A stretch of 64,000 nucleotides of DNA from Calliopum simillimum (GCA_951812925.1 OX638372.1:72619407-72683406); one strand, 5' to 3'; positions 19,536 through 31,366 are shown, counted from the first letter of the stretch. The notes: a model not told the origin generated them from the letters alone. A program made the numbers and translations.

Positions 19536-20848
19536 CAGGGTGGCTGATTCGAACTGTTACCAACTTCAGATAGACTTATCTGACAGATGGAACATGACAG
19601 CTGTCTAAAAATTGGCATGATGTTAGTTCATTCTATTGTCAACAAGTAACCAAAAGCATTTGCGCGTCAATTTATTGAAAATAAAAAATTTTCGAAATGG
19701 AATTCAAACGTAATAGTGTGATTGCTCTTTATTTGGCTGGAAAATCGCAACCAGCAATTGTTCGTGAGCTGAAACATTTAAAAGTGAATAAAATGTTTGT
19801 GTATCGGACCATAACACGTTACAATGGTACCGGCAGCGTTGCCAAACGACATGGTGGTGGTCGGAAAATAACTGCAACATCACCAGAAATGGTTCGAAAG
19901 GTGAAGGCCAGAATTGAGCGAAATCCGAGACGCAGTGGCAGACAAATGGCTGCCGAGCTGAAAATATCGCGTGAACGAATGCAACACATATTGTCAAACA
20001 AGCCCGGACTAAAAGCCCTCAAGTTCCAAAAGGCGCATGATCTCACTCCTGCTCAAAAAAAAGTTAGGCTCGATAGAGCCAAGGAGTTGTTGCGCTTGCA
20101 CGCCACCGGAAATCTGTCACAAATTATCTTCTCTGATGAGAAAAATTACTGTATCCAGCAATATGTAAACAAACAAAATGATCGGGTTTACTTGACAGAG
20201 AGGTCCTACGAAAATTTGAATGTTCGTTTGGCCACCAGGACGCAGGCACCACCGCATGTGATGGTTTGGGCTGCATTGACTGCTGATGGGCGCTCACCAC
20301 TCGTTTTTTTGGCCGCTGGCGTCAAAGTAAACGCCCAGGTGTATCGTGAATCAGTGTTGGAGGGTGCTTTACTACCGTGGGCACGCAAACATTTCGGTCG
20401 CAAGCCATGGACATTCCAACAAGACTCGGCACCGTCACACAAAGCTCGTGTGAATCAAGAATGGTTAGAAAAAAACGTTCCTAGCTTCATTTCTGCTCAA
20501 CAATGGCTCTCAAATTCGCCTGATGGGAATCCGCTGGATTTCTCAATCTGGGGTATGTTGGACAGGAAGGTCTTGACTAAAAAATACCAGAGCGTTGATG
20601 CGCTAAAAGTGGCCCTTCAACGAGAATGGCGCAAACTTCCACAAAATCAAATTCGTGCAGCATGCGACTCGTTCTTCGACCGTCTACGGGCCATAGTTAA
20701 GGCCAAAGGTGGCCATATCGAAAATCTCAAGTAGATTCTTAAAATTTGAACATTTCCCAACAATTATAGCGTTTGATCAATAAAATCTGTGCATGGAAAC
20801 TAAAAATATAGTCTTTTGAATTGGTAACACTTCGAAACAGCCACCCTG
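19536..20848 (+). mobile_element. Intact maT-type (DD37D) Tc1/mariner transposon
   Basis: A 1313-bp element with TA on both sides (19534-19535, 20849-20850). Terminal inverted repeats of about 30 bp begin CAGGGTGGCTGATTCGAAC on the left and CAGGGTGGCTGTTTCGAAG on the right (inverted). A single uninterrupted transposase gene fills the middle. Full length, intact frame and few TIR mismatches suggest recent insertion. It lies about 1.2 kb upstream of the Hsp60 start codon. Confidence 0.9.
19697..20734 (+). CDS. Transposase, maT/DD37D family, 345 aa, intact
   Basis: This cut-and-paste transposase would act in the nucleus on the element's own ends. Residues 1-120 carry paired helix-turn-helix DNA binding (SVIALYLAGKSQPAIVREL; NPRRSGRQMAAELKISRERM) with a GGGRK linker. 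The DDE catalytic core has D147 in IIFSDEKNY, D243 in QQDSAPSH and D281 in NSPDGNPLDFSIWG. The spacing of 37 residues between the last two Asp marks the DD37D class. The length fits the family. The start is the first Met after the left TIR and a short AT-rich leader. There are no stops or frameshifts, so it could encode active enzyme. Confidence 0.9.
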   Translation: MEFKRNSVIALYLAGKSQPAIVRELKHLKVNKMFVYRTITRYNGTGSVAKRHGGGRKITATSPEMVRKVKARIERNPRRSGRQMAAELKISRERMQHILSNKPGLKALKFQKAHDLTPAQKKVRLDRAKELLRLHATGNLSQIIFSDEKNYCIQQYVNKQNDRVYLTERSYENLNVRLATRTQAPPHVMVWAALTADGRSPLVFLAAGVKVNAQVYRESVLEGALLPWARKHFGRKPWTFQQDSAPSHKARVNQEWLEKNVPSFISAQQWLSNSPDGNPLDFSIWGMLDRKVLTKKYQSVDALKVALQREWRKLPQNQIRAACDSFFDRLRAIVKAKGGHIENLK

Positions 20849-20850
20849 TA

Positions 20851-21279
20851 TATAATCTATGATACAAAAAAAAAAAAAATTATAAAAAGTTATTTCTTCT
20901 TGTATAAATCTGCAGTTGATTTTGATTTTTTGTTAATTTTTTCGAAAAAAAAAAGGTTTTTTTTAGAAATCAATTTGTTTCGCCGAAACTAACAAACCAA
21001 CCAAAAAGTGATGTGAATATCATTTGTATGTAATTTAATTACCTTTAATATGACATAAAATACATTTGAATACAAACATTAGTTCTTGAGATATTTGTAT
21101 TTAAATGGAACTATCTTTTTTTTTTGGTCCGAAAACCGAATATGACCGATATCTCGAAAATGACACAAAAAAAAAAATAAATAATGCGATTTTCGGAATC
21201 AGCAGCCCATTTTACATATGAAATGGATAGTGGCATTCACTGGGAGATTTGGCTGTTGCATAGTGTTACCTGTTAATTG
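20851..21279. other. AT-rich spacer, nothing recognised
   Basis: Homopolymer-rich sequence with no family match that I could make. Confidence 0.4.
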
Positions 21280-22607
21280 AGGCGTTGCGTGCATTAACGC
21301 CCCAAGTCGAAAAATGGCATTTCGAGATAATTCAATTTTAAGTTTCTAAATGCTGAAAAAAAGAACAAACCATCATTTAAACCTTGAAAAACAAATTTAT
21401 TCAATTAACACTAATAAAATGAGTAAATAATTACCGCTAACACATAATACTAACGGATATTGACAGAATTATCGAAGAAGGAAAAATTTAAATTATAGGG
21501 CGTTTTTGCATAAATCCATTTGACTATCACTGGAGTAACGTTAACATCTTGCTTGGGAAACCGGCAAAACTGTTCCAATTTTAATGATGTTGTTTTAAAT
21601 GAGGGGAATAAAATATACTTTCACCCCAATTATTTATAAATGTGTGTTTATGTTTATTTCTTTAAAATTTTAATTTTATAAAATGCATGCATACATTTGC
21701 ATCTAAGTTTTGCACTTGGTAAATATTTTTTTTGCAAACGGTTATAGAGATTTTAACGAAATTTGGTACAATGTTCTATATTAGTATAACATTAAGACTG
21801 GGATCAATTCTAACCCTGTAGATAATCATAGAAAGGCGTAGCAAATGCTTTAAAATTATAATTTATTTGGCTATATTTCGCAAACGGTGGTTAAGTTTGG
21901 TAGACAAATGCTGATGATAAATAGCGTAAATGGGATGGGATGGCAAGAGTGTCACACCTACTTTTAAAGAATTGAATATTTTGATTCAATATTGCACAAA
22001 AGCGGCGCAATGAATTTTAATGAATTTATAGAATATTGAAATCAAAAAAATATTTCGAATTCTTGTCTTTTTTTACTCTTTTGATGATAACTTATTTTAG
22101 ATCAAAGGTAGGAAAAAACAAAATTTGATAAAAAATAAGGAGATAAAGTTTCCTTTAAAATGCTTTATTGAAAATTTTCTTAGGCTAAAAATTTACTGAA
22201 ATATGGCCACTTAAACATTGCAATTTTTTTACCCGGCCGGAAAAATGGATTTAATTCAAAAGCAAGGTGCCTTACGAAAAAAGTGTACCAGGCAGAAAAT
22301 GCTTAGTATCGTGCAAAAAATATGTGTGAATTTTTTCGAACACTTTATAATTTTTCAAAATTTGGTTTTAAGTAAAAACCGTTTTTCCTACCGCGAATTG
22401 ATTTATGCAAAAACGTCCCAAGTCGCACTACGCCCTTCATGCACGCAACCCTTTAAACAGTATATATACATGGCTCTACCACATTCTGTGATCGAAATTC
22501 GAAGTTGAAATTAAGTACACATATATTTGAGGACCCAAGCTTTTCAAAAAAGCGATGGGCGCAAAAACGCCCTAAGTCGACTTAGGGCGTTAATGCACGC
22601 AACGCCT
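21280..22607. mobile_element. 1.33-kb non-coding element with GC-rich inverted ends
   Basis: The left end AGGCGTTGCGTGCATTAACG (then CCCC AAGTCGA) is inverted at 22577-22607, with the right end containing TCGACTTAGGGCGTTAATGC. A partial internal copy of the tip (cccaagtcgcactacgccc, then catgcacgcaac) is near 22418-22450. Flanks AATTG (left) and AAATTG (right) may be a target duplication. The interior is AT-rich without a credible ORF. Confidence 0.6.
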
Positions 22608-22686
22608 AAATTGTTTTTGTCTCAACTCTCTAAATAAAATACATATTGCCTCTTTCGTAATCAGCAGCGTCCGTTATTTCGACAAT

Positions 22687-23462
22687 CCTTCTGGAAGGAC
22701 GTCAGTCGAATCCGCGTCATAAAATTTTCTTTTTCATACTCAGAAAACTGCTTCCATTGGAAGAAAGTAATAGGATAAAGAGGTGTCAATTTTGCTTTCT
22801 TACCGCCAAATAATGCCGATGGAGGCCTTACTCAGGGGATTGATACCAATTTGTGATAGACAATACTTTTTCCTAGACATCTGTCAAAATAACAACCTGA
22901 GTAGCAATGAACGTTTTACCGAGGTTAATCCCCTCCTGAACGAGAAATGTCATGCTTTTGCCCTGCTCTCTTAAAAACATTCATTCGTTGGAAGCATTGT
23001 CATATCATTCGGGAGTCATGGAATCAAAAAGTTCACAAGAAAGCCGATCAGGTACAGGAACAAATTTTAGCTTCAAGATCATCTTCATATCCAGGTTGGA
23101 ATCATACCAAAGCGGTGGTTCCTTACAGATAAGGACTCTTCACATTGATAACACATTTGTAGTAATATTTGGGAGGATTTGATAAGAAATGTTTGCTTCA
23201 GAATACAGAAGAATTGAAGAAGACATATGAGAAAGTACATTTTCTGCTCCCAACAAAAAACCGACAAAACACCAAAAAGCTTGAAGCTAAACTTACATTT
23301 TCAGCGTTCAAGAGTTAACTATACTAAAGGTTTTGTTTTTGTTATTCTTATAGACTCAATAAAATGGGAAACTAAGTCACAGATACTGTTACTGATGAGA
23401 GAATTATAAACAAAAATGATAAAAATTTTGCTTGCATATAAGACTGACGTCCTTCTGGAAGG
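22687..23462 (+). pseudogene. piggyBac-like transposase relic with inverted ends
   Basis: Plus-strand pieces NNNLSSNERFTEVNPLLNEK, GIKKF, KPIRYRNKF and a later NTEELKKTYEKV fit, in order, the piggyBac transposase block running from the HF-NN/SSN-R-VRPL motif through the G-K-F-KP segment. Frame changes and stops are frequent. CCTTCTGGAAGGACGTCAGT at 22687 is inverted at 23442-23462, so these may be the element's own ends. TTAA duplications were not found. Confidence 0.5.
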
Positions 23463-23589
23463 ACGTCCAATTGTGACGTCACCAATTCCAAAAAAATTCT
23501 AAAATCACCATATTATTTGTCAAACAACCTCTGATACACGAAATATGTAAAAAAAATTGGTAAATTTCCAAAAAAAATTCAGGTCCATC

Positions 23590-23950
23590 TGGGTTAATAG
23601 GGAGAGAGAGGTCAGGACGAAAACACCTAAGAAGGGTCAGGCACAGAGTGCAATAAATGTTTTTTTTTTTTAAATGGGACCACAACTCCTAAATGGTGCC
23701 AAGGACACCCCGGAAAGTTTCCGAAATCTTAATTCGACCTTTTCCTATCGATTGGAGCAATAAATTTTTTGTTAAAAACGGGGCCAAAACTACTAAGGGT
23801 CAGGAACACCCCTGACAATCTCAAAAATGCTTCTTCAACCTCAACCCCATCGACTGGTGCATTAAACATTTTTGAAATGTGTGTCCGTACTCCTAAACAG
23901 GGCCGGGGACACCCCAGACCGTTTTAAAAATTTTTCTTCGGCCTTTCCTT
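23590..23950. repeat. Minisatellite, period about 102 bp (left part)
   Basis: Successive units contain 'ggggccaaaactactaa', 'ggtcaggaacacccctga', 'tcttcgaccttt' and 'tatcgattggtgcaataaat'. At least three diverged units precede the retroelement fragment, and two more follow it at 25014-25235. The unit breaks near 23945 in 'cctttcctt' and resumes near 25020 with 'ctttatcaattggtgc'. Confidence 0.7.
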
Positions 23951-24990
23951 ATAAACTCAGGGAAACCGGCTCTTGGGTACCAAAGCCGTATGGTCACTCT
24001 TCCATTCTTGAAAATCTGCAAACTGAGCTCAAGAGCTCAACAGATTACACCTGTCCCATACTCAGTTTTGATAATAACTTTCGAGTAAGGATTCCTGATA
24101 GAGCTCAGTGGGAAGATGGCAGTATCAACCTAAATTTTGAAACCGCCATATACACCGATGGCTCCAAGATGGAGTGTGGTGTTGGCGCGGGAATATTTTC
24201 AGAAAACCTGAAACTATCTCAATCATTTGGCTTGCCAGATTCAACCAGCGTTTTTCAGGCAGAAGTTTTTGCCATCCTCGAAGCCTGCAAATCATTAGGG
24301 AATAATGGCATTTCCGGAAAAGTGGCAATTCTCTCAGACAGTCAGGTAGCTATCAAAGCACTGAATTCAGCAATAATAAGGTCAAAATTGGTGGGGGACT
24401 GCAAGAAGGAGTTAGTCAGGCTCGGGCGTCGGTTTAATATTGCTCTCGTTTGGGTTCCAGGCCATAGGGACATCGAGGGCAACGAAAAGGCTGACGAACT
24501 TGCTAGGCACGGTTCCTCCCTTAACGTCACCAGTGCGGTGCGGGTACATACTCCGCTAGTTATAGTAAAGAAGAGGATCTTCTCTTTTTACTTAACCGAG
24601 GAAAACACTAATTGGAAAGCATTGACTACATGTAGGATATCCAGGTCAATCACTACTTATTTACTAGCTAATAACCGTATTAATATAGCAAGAATTACCG
24701 CAGTTTGCACTGGACACTGGGCCATCGGCAAGCATGCTGAAAAACTAGGCATCCCTTTCAACCCCTTTTGTCGGAGTTGCTTACTTGCAAGCGAGCAAGA
24801 ATCTCTTGAACACTTTCTCTGTGACTGCCCAGCTCTGGCTAGAGTTAGACTTACATCACTGGGAAAGCCTTTCTTCAATACACTCAGCGAAATTGCCGAC
24901 ATTGAAATTGGCTTTCTGCTCAATTACCTTAATAGGACTAACTGGAACTGTGGTATTAAAATGGCACTTTTAGTGCTACTTAGGTTTTAG
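23872..24990 (+). pseudogene. R1/I-clade non-LTR retrotransposon, RNase H and C-terminal fragment
   Basis: Open frame of 372 codons without a reverse transcriptase. The RNase H fold has D96 (AIYTDGSK), E131 (FQAEVFAILEA), D156 (ILSDSQVAIKAL) and D208 (WVPGHRDIEGNEKADELAR). A Cys/His zinc-binding segment follows (FCRSCLLASEQESLEHFLC). This is the 3' part of ORF2 of RNase H-bearing LINEs such as R1 or I. The first 26 or so residues translate the minisatellite, and element sequence starts near KLRETGSW. It is 5'-truncated and inserted within the repeat array, so despite the long frame it is not a gene by itself. Confidence 0.8.
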
Positions 24991-25013
24991 CTTGCATCGC
25001 TAAACCGCCACTC

Positions 25014-25229
25014 TAACCTTCTTTATCAATTGGTGCAATACAATTTTTTCAAAGCGAAGATTTAAACTTATTTGAAAGGTCGGGGACTCCCCTGATATAC
25101 CACTTTTTTTTCGGCCTTTCATAATCGATTGGTGTAGTAAATTTGTTTAGAAAAATGGGGCTAAAACCACTAAATCGGGTCGGGAACATTTCTGATAATT
25201 ACCAAAATATTTCTTCAACAATTCCCCTC
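25014..25229. repeat. Minisatellite, right part
   Basis: Two units of the same approximately 102-bp repeat as 23590-23950 continue directly after the retrotransposon fragment (tcaattggtgcaata ... atcgattggtgtagtaaat). Confidence 0.65.
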
Positions 25230-26037
25230 TAGCCCAGGAAAATAAGAATATTTCTGCGAAAAAATTCCCAGTGTTTTTTTTTTCAGCGGAATTGTCTTTA
25301 TCAAAGCATAATGAATAATGTGTAAAAAGTCCATTGTGCGCATAAAAAGTTATTCAGGCTCAAAGGTCGCTAAAATCAGTTTTTTGCAAATATCTCACTA
25401 ACGCAAACATTTACAGAAAAGTTGTTCACCACAATTTTGTAACACAGGAATTTTGCTATGTAAAGATGTAAAAAATGTTTTTGTGTAGCTTATAGTTTAG
25501 GAGATAATACAATTTAAAAAGATTTGCACAGTTTTTATATGTGAATGCTACGTATAAGTTCATATTAAAATATTTTTCTTTTTAAATTGCGAATACTCTT
25601 TAACAAGGAGTCGTACAAAAAAAATTAAAAAACCGTTCAAAAGATAATTGGATTCTGTAAACACCGTTTTAAATTTTTTTGGAGCCACTCATGGTCTAAA
25701 AGATATTCTTCAAAAACCGTTAAGGTCTCGAAAATACTGGTTTTTGAAGGATATCTCTGAAACGGTAAGTCATACGATACATCTTTAAATAGGAAATTAC
25801 CTATGTTACAAAATTGTGGAGAAAAATTTTTCTGTAAAAGTTTGCGTTAGCGAGATATTTGCAAAAAACTGATTTTAGCGACCTTTGAGCCTGAATAACT
25901 TTTTATGCGCACAATGGACTTCAATGGACTTTTTACACATTATTAACCATGAATAAATAAATATAATTCCGGTGAAAAAAATTCACTTGGAATTTTTTCG
26001 CACAGCAGCCCTTTTTTCGTCTTATTTTTCTGGGCTA
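25230..26037. mobile_element. Complete foldback element, 0.8 kb
   Basis: Ends TAGCCCAGGAAAATAAG and CTTATTTTTCTGGGCTA are inverted. The arms pair over most of their length ('cattgtgcgcataaaaagtt', 'cctttgagcctgaataact', 'gatattctt'/'aagaatat'). It is the intact reference for the split copy at 11550-13935. The arms also resemble those at 32810-33470 (gcgcacaaaaagttattca...aaaggtcgg). Confidence 0.7.
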
Positions 26038-26661
26038 CTCGGTTCGTGCAAGTAATTTTTTTCATAAAAATGGACCTAAAACTTATTATCGATTTGTTAG
26101 GTAAATTTTTGTTTTCAGCCTGCCGGTCGAATCTTGTTATAATCTTTTAAAAATTCTTTAAGTTTATGGTATTTGGTAAAGAAAAGGAATGGTATTTTAA
26201 AAAGAGCCCTAATTAGAACATTATTCAGAAAAAAAAATGTTTACATTATTTTCAAAGTCAAGCTAGAATCAGCTTTTTTCCTCTTCTGAAAAGTAGCAAA
26301 ATGAGATAGGATAGTTTACAATTGTCTCTATGAAACAAAGTTTGACAGTCGGTCTGAGCTCAATTTGACATGTCTGCATACAAAAAATTTTTAAGAACAT
26401 TTCTGAAATTGTCACACATTTCCATCACACTTTTGCAATTACATGTATTAACGGAATGTGAGATAGTGTGGAAGGCCTTTTAAAAAAATGTTTAAATAGA
26501 TGAACTTATAACCAAATATTGAGTTATATATGGTCACCTGAAATCCAAAGACTGAACCTCAAAAAAATTTAAAATTGAGTTTTAGATTGATTATGATGAA
26601 CTTGACAAAAATATGTACGTGTCCTCATACGTCTAAAAATACTGGGGTCGAATCGACGCAT
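26038..26661. other. Spacer, nothing firm
   Basis: AT-rich. It holds 'gagataggatagtttac' (near 26302), the inverse of the motif seen twice upstream of Hsp60 at 18461 and 18618. No gene. Confidence 0.35.
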
Positions 26662-28079
26662 CTGTGAACGTACAAACTCGTGACGTAAAATCATGTGATT
26701 CACATGTAAAGGGTTTTTCAATAGGGACGCTACAAAAGTAGATCGATAGGGACAGCAAACGACGCCATATTTTTTCCCGCTTTCTTGACATTTCTCTTCA
26801 GTAAGGTTTTTCCATTTCATCATGGAAAGATATACGAGCCAACAACGAGTAGAAATTATTAAAATTTACTAACGAAATTCAGAGTCAGTGGCCTCAACTT
26901 TAAGAGAGCTACGTCCAATTTATGGTGAGGCTCATTTCTGGCTGAATGGCTTCGTCAATAAGCAAAATATGCGTTATTGGTCAGGCAGGAATTCACACGT
27001 ACTCCATGAGTCACCATTGCATCCCAAAAAAATTACGGTTTGGTGCGGTTTATGGGCCGGCGGCGTCATTGGGCCGTACTTCTTCCGTGATGATCAAGAC
27101 CGGCACGTTACTGTGAATGGGAATCGCTACCGTTCAATGATAACCGAATATTTTTGGCCCGAATTGGATGATATGGACTTGGACAATATGTGGTTTCAAC
27201 AGGACGGCGCCACAAGCCACACAGCGAATGTCACAATCAATTTATTAAAAACCAAGTTTGGTGAACGTGTTATCTCACGAAATGGCCCAGTCGATTGGCC
27301 GCCTCGGTTCGTACGATTTGACTCCGTTAGAATATTTCCTGTGGGGCTACGTTAAGTTTATGGTCTATGCCAACAAGCCAGCGACGATTGATGAACTTCG
27401 TACGAATATCGATCGTGAAATTGCAGCAGTATCGGCTGATTTATGCTTGAAAACTGTCGAAAATTGGGTTCAGCGTCTGGACTTCTGAAAGCGTGCCCGT
27501 GGTGGCCATGCAAAAGAAATCGAGTTCCATACATAATGGCATCGAATGCACTTTCACAGGAATAAAGAATTTCACCCTTTATATGGTGTAAAAGCCAAGC
27601 GGGGTTATAGATTAGTTCCGAAATACATACAAATATTCAGGCATACGCACGTGACAAAAAACAGAAGTGCTTTTTATGTGCATCTATAAAGGGAAAAAAT
27701 CTGCGAAATCTACAAGAGTTTTTTAATGCGACTAACTTTATGATGGCCAGGGATAATGTCACTTTAATTTGCGGTTTGAATTATCTCAAAATTTTCTTTA
27801 TCTTTTTTAATATAAATGATAGTTTCATACGCTACGTGACTTATGCTATCCCAGTGTGCCAAACGGAATCGTTTCGAATCCGTAACGGGTTCATATTTTC
27901 GTACTTTTTATCCGTTACGGATCCGTTTGCGGCAGAAATTTCACAGGAATAAAGAATTTCATTGATATCTAAAACCGTTTTTGTTTTATTTAAAAAAACT
28001 TTTGTAGCGCTCTTATTGAAAAACCCTTTATTTCGCATTCCTAAATACATGATTTTACGTCACGAATTGTATGTTCACG
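26662..28079 (+). mobile_element. rosa-type (DD41D-like) mariner relic with inverted ends
   Basis: Left TGTGAACGTACAAACTCGTG is matched by the inverse of 28050-28079, followed inward by 'acgtaaaatcatg' and the inverse of 'aaaaaccctttat'. It contains an internally deleted transposase at 26822-27500. A duplicated phrase TTTCACAGGAATAAAGAATT at 27553 and 27938 brackets about 390 bp that may be a further insertion or rearrangement. Confidence 0.65.
26822..27487 (+). pseudogene. Mariner-superfamily transposase, internally deleted and frameshifted
   Basis: It starts MERYTSQQRVEIIKIY, hits a stop, continues TLRELRPIYG, then jumps to EAHFWLNGFVNKQNMRYWSG. The middle of the family protein, with the rest of the DNA-binding domain and most of the first catalytic region, is missing. 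The second catalytic Asp is in WFQQDGATSHTANV. After a frameshift near 27300 the third position reads DLTPLEYFLWGYV, with E in place of the usual D and 41 residues of spacing. The end is TVENWVQRLDF. Spacing suggests the DD41D rosa group, first named from a tephritid fly. Confidence 0.75.
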
Positions 28080-29009
28080 GATTCGGTGATTCAGCCCCTG
28101 ATTTTATTTTAAGCAATATCAGCCAACACTGACTTCAAAATCTAATATATTTGGCAAATTGAAAAAAAAAAAGGGTTACGTCGTCTTTATAGATTTTAGG
28201 TGACGATAGAAATTTTATTTAATAAACAATTATAGTGGTAGATAAAATAATAGAAACAATTATTTAAGCACTTCGCCGAATTTTAATAATAATTTTTAAA
28301 TCAAACTATACTGGACAGTATATCTTGATAGCGCACAGTCCGGCAAAATCCAAATTTTCTGGCCATAATTAGGAATAGTGAAAGTTCTGGAAAATAAACA
28401 TTTTCCAATCGTTTGAAAAATGGTTATAAAAAAATTTGGAAGTTAACTTTTTTTTAAGCGTTAAATTGTAAAGGTTATAAAATAGTTTGTTTAGAAGTGG
28501 TTTTCGAGTCTGTAAAAAACGAGCACACAGCCAAGCTTTCATTTTTATATATTAGATTTCAAAAATGAGTGCGTTACGTCACATTGTGAGTAATTTCCTT
28601 GCATGGTGTTATGTTAATTTTAAATTTACATAAAGCCTAGCCTAAACCACTAACTATATCGAAACCACATTTTCGCCATATCAGCGCTAAGTCTTTCGCC
28701 AGGCTTAAATCGTAAAATAGGGGGATTTGAACGATGGGGTGTTGCACCCTGAATATAAAAACTGCATGTAAAACAAAAAACCCTTGAAACGCTATATCTC
28801 GGCACCTATGGCTGGTAGCAATTCGAAACTTGATGCATCGTTGTACTATGAGCGTCAAGTGAGTTTTTTACTTTTTGCAACTATAAAAAAAATTAACGCG
28901 AATTTTAATTTTTCATTGAAGAAACAGAAGCTTTAATTTATCCTTTACAAAATTATACTTATAACAAAACAAAAGCTTAACACCTCGTTTTTTATTAATA
29001 ACTAAATCA
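28080..29009. other. Spacer, nothing recognised
   Basis: AT-rich with no supported ORF or repeat partner apart from homopolymer tracts. Confidence 0.4.
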
Positions 29010-29958
29010 AACTAGTAAGGGTGGTATCTTTGGCCTGGCCAAAAACTAAATACCCTACACTGCAAGTATATTATTAGGAGATTATAAGAACAAATTGCTT
29101 ATATGGGAAGTGCCACGCCCTCTACCTCGAGTTTAGCTTGATTTTGCGTAGAGCTTGCATTTATTGTTCTGAGTGTTTGAGTAAAATTCGGTTAGGTTTT
29201 CTTAAAAAAATCTTTCAGTATAGCATTTTGAAACTTTCGCTTGTATGGGAGGTGCCACGCCCTCTGATCCTACTTCGCCTACTTTAAGCTCAGAGCTTAC
29301 AATTAATGTTCTCCGTGTTTGAGTGAAATTTGGTTGGATTATCTCAAAAAACACTTTCATTATATAATTTTGAAACTTTTGCTTATATGGGAGGTGCCAC
29401 GCCCTCTTGTCCGAGTTTACCTAGATCTTGCGTATAGCTTGCATTTATAGATCCGAGTGTTTGAGTGTAATTTGTTTGGGATATCTCAAAAAACGCTTTC
29501 CGTATAACATTTTGCAACATTTGTTTAAATGGGAGGTGCCACGCCCTCAAGTTCGAATTTGCCAAGTTGTTGCTCAGAGCTTATACTTACTTTCTCTAGT
29601 ATTTATGTGTATTTTGCTTTTGTTATTGCAAATAATGCTCTTATTATTGCATTTTGAATATATTTTTTGTATGGGCGGTAGGCGTGTCCGTTGACCGATT
29701 TTGCTCATTTTCAATCCCCCGAGCTAACTTTTACGATGGAGGCTGTGCACCAAATTTCATTGAATTATCTTGCTTAGTTTTCCCATAAAATGTATTTCCA
29801 CACACACCCAGCCAGCCAGCCAGACGGACATGGCTATATCGACTCAGGAGGCGACGCTTATCAAGAATATATATACTTTTCCATACCTGCCACGCCTCCT
29901 TCTCTGCGTTACAAACGGAAGGACAAAGTGAATATACCCTGGGTGTAGGGTATAAAAA
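29010..29958 (+). mobile_element. DINE-1/Helentron-like element, copy 2
   Basis: Full layout: AACTAGTAAGGGTGGTATC start, TACCCTACAC, about four 140-bp units each with GGTGCCACGCCCTC, the cagccagccagacgg microsatellite, ATATCGACTCAGGAGGCGAC, and the end GTGTAGGGTATAAAAA. Orientation is plus. No coding capacity. Confidence 0.65.
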
Positions 29959-30051
29959 GTTCATATATTTCGTCCCAAAAGTAAGTCAACATTTTCACAC
30001 TAAGTTAACTTGAAATCATGTAGCTAAAAAAATTAAACTTTAAATTAAAAA

Positions 30052-30300
30052 TTTAGAATTTGTGTGTCTTCCTTTGCCTTTTATTATACTTTTTGTTCTT
30101 TTCGAGCATTCCCTTTCCCTGTTTATTTGTGAATTCTGACCAAATTTGCTTCCAATCCCCCAAAAGGTCTGTTTTTAGAGTTTCCTTATTAGTAAACGTG
30201 ATTATTCTTATTTTGGACTCTAAATAATCTCATTAGTTTTCATATGGATTAAAGCCAGAAGATTTCTGTAGAACAACCATTCTCTTGTTAATCTGGTTGT
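30052..30300 (-). pseudogene. Tc1-like transposase C-terminal relic
   Basis: On the minus strand SSGFNPYEN, a stop, then WDYLESKIRI, NKETLKTDLLGDWKQIW and KGMLEKNKKYNKRQRKT. This matches the end of Tc1-like transposases, where SPDLNPIENLWDYLE leads into LK--LLEEW--I. The upstream catalytic part is lost. Confidence 0.6.
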
Positions 30301-31366
30301 TTGGTTCGGATCGATGAATCATCGTTGCGGCAAATCTAATTTAGCTAAGCTAGGCTGAATATTTTTGTTTAAAATGATCATGTATAGCCTTCGGTCACTT
30401 TAATTTGCCATTTGAATTATCTCAAAATTTTCTTTATCTTTTTTAATATAGAGTGAGTTTGGGCAATGTGGATTATGCGGGCAATGTGGATCACCCTTTT
30501 ATTTTCTATATTAAAGACCGTGTAACAACAGTTTACGTAGAACGCAAAGTGGGGTTTTCGGTCGATCATCATTGATTTCCAGCAAGTAACAACAAATTTT
30601 ATCAAGATACACAGTTCGTTACTGTATTCTGTGGAATTCGTTAAAATTGATAAAATGTTGCTGAAAGCGGACAAATGAAATGTCTAAATACGTTTGTTTT
30701 TCGAATTCTGCGTCTGTTTAATATAAAATTTTCAGTAAATCAAACGCAGCGTTGGCATAGCAACATTTTATTCCTCTTTGAACAGCTTTATTTGTGTCCA
30801 ACCAAATTGCACAGACCGGCGAGTAAGTCAAACGAATAAAATTTGAATATCTTATTCATATACGTCGTTGCAAGTAATACGAAGAACATCAAAAAACTAG
30901 TCACCAAATTTAATTTAACATAAATCTCAAATAAGAACATGAAATTTCACAAAATCACATCAAGTTACAACACAATTTCAACGATCAACAAACGTGGCAC
31001 AACCCTCAATGGAAAATAAACATTCAACAAGTGAAATGTCATCGGCGGACGGACATTTAACATGGAGAATATCAGTGTAGCAGTTTCACCATTTACTTGC
31101 AACGTAGAGTCATCGTTTGACATCAGCGTTGGATTTGTAAACCCTAAATTGACAGATTTGTACTGTGAAATTGTATTTTTATTTAGTAGTGAAAAACCCA
31201 TGCAACTAAACTTGATTATAACGTTTTCCGAAAACAACTAATCTTTTACTTTGCATTATTTCAATTTCGTACTCCGACCCTTCACCTTAACAGCAACTCT
31301 GATTGTTTTTACAACTTAAAAAGCGTCTCAGATGCGTGGGATAACATTACCCGACTCTTTTTTCAT
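30301..31366. other. Spacer, one short shared repeat
   Basis: About 55 bp (tttgaattatctcaaaattt tctttatc tttttta) at 30397-30452 also occurs at 27762-27815. Otherwise no feature is supported. Confidence 0.4.

Noticed and set aside
22681..22710. TTCTGGAA heat-shock-element-like motif
   Set aside because: It is 4 kb from Hsp60, only two units, and explained as part of the inverted ends of the piggyBac-like relic.
26569..26823. 84-aa minus-strand ORF
   Set aside because: It covers the terminal region and leader of the rosa-type element; no recognised motif, not needed to explain the element.
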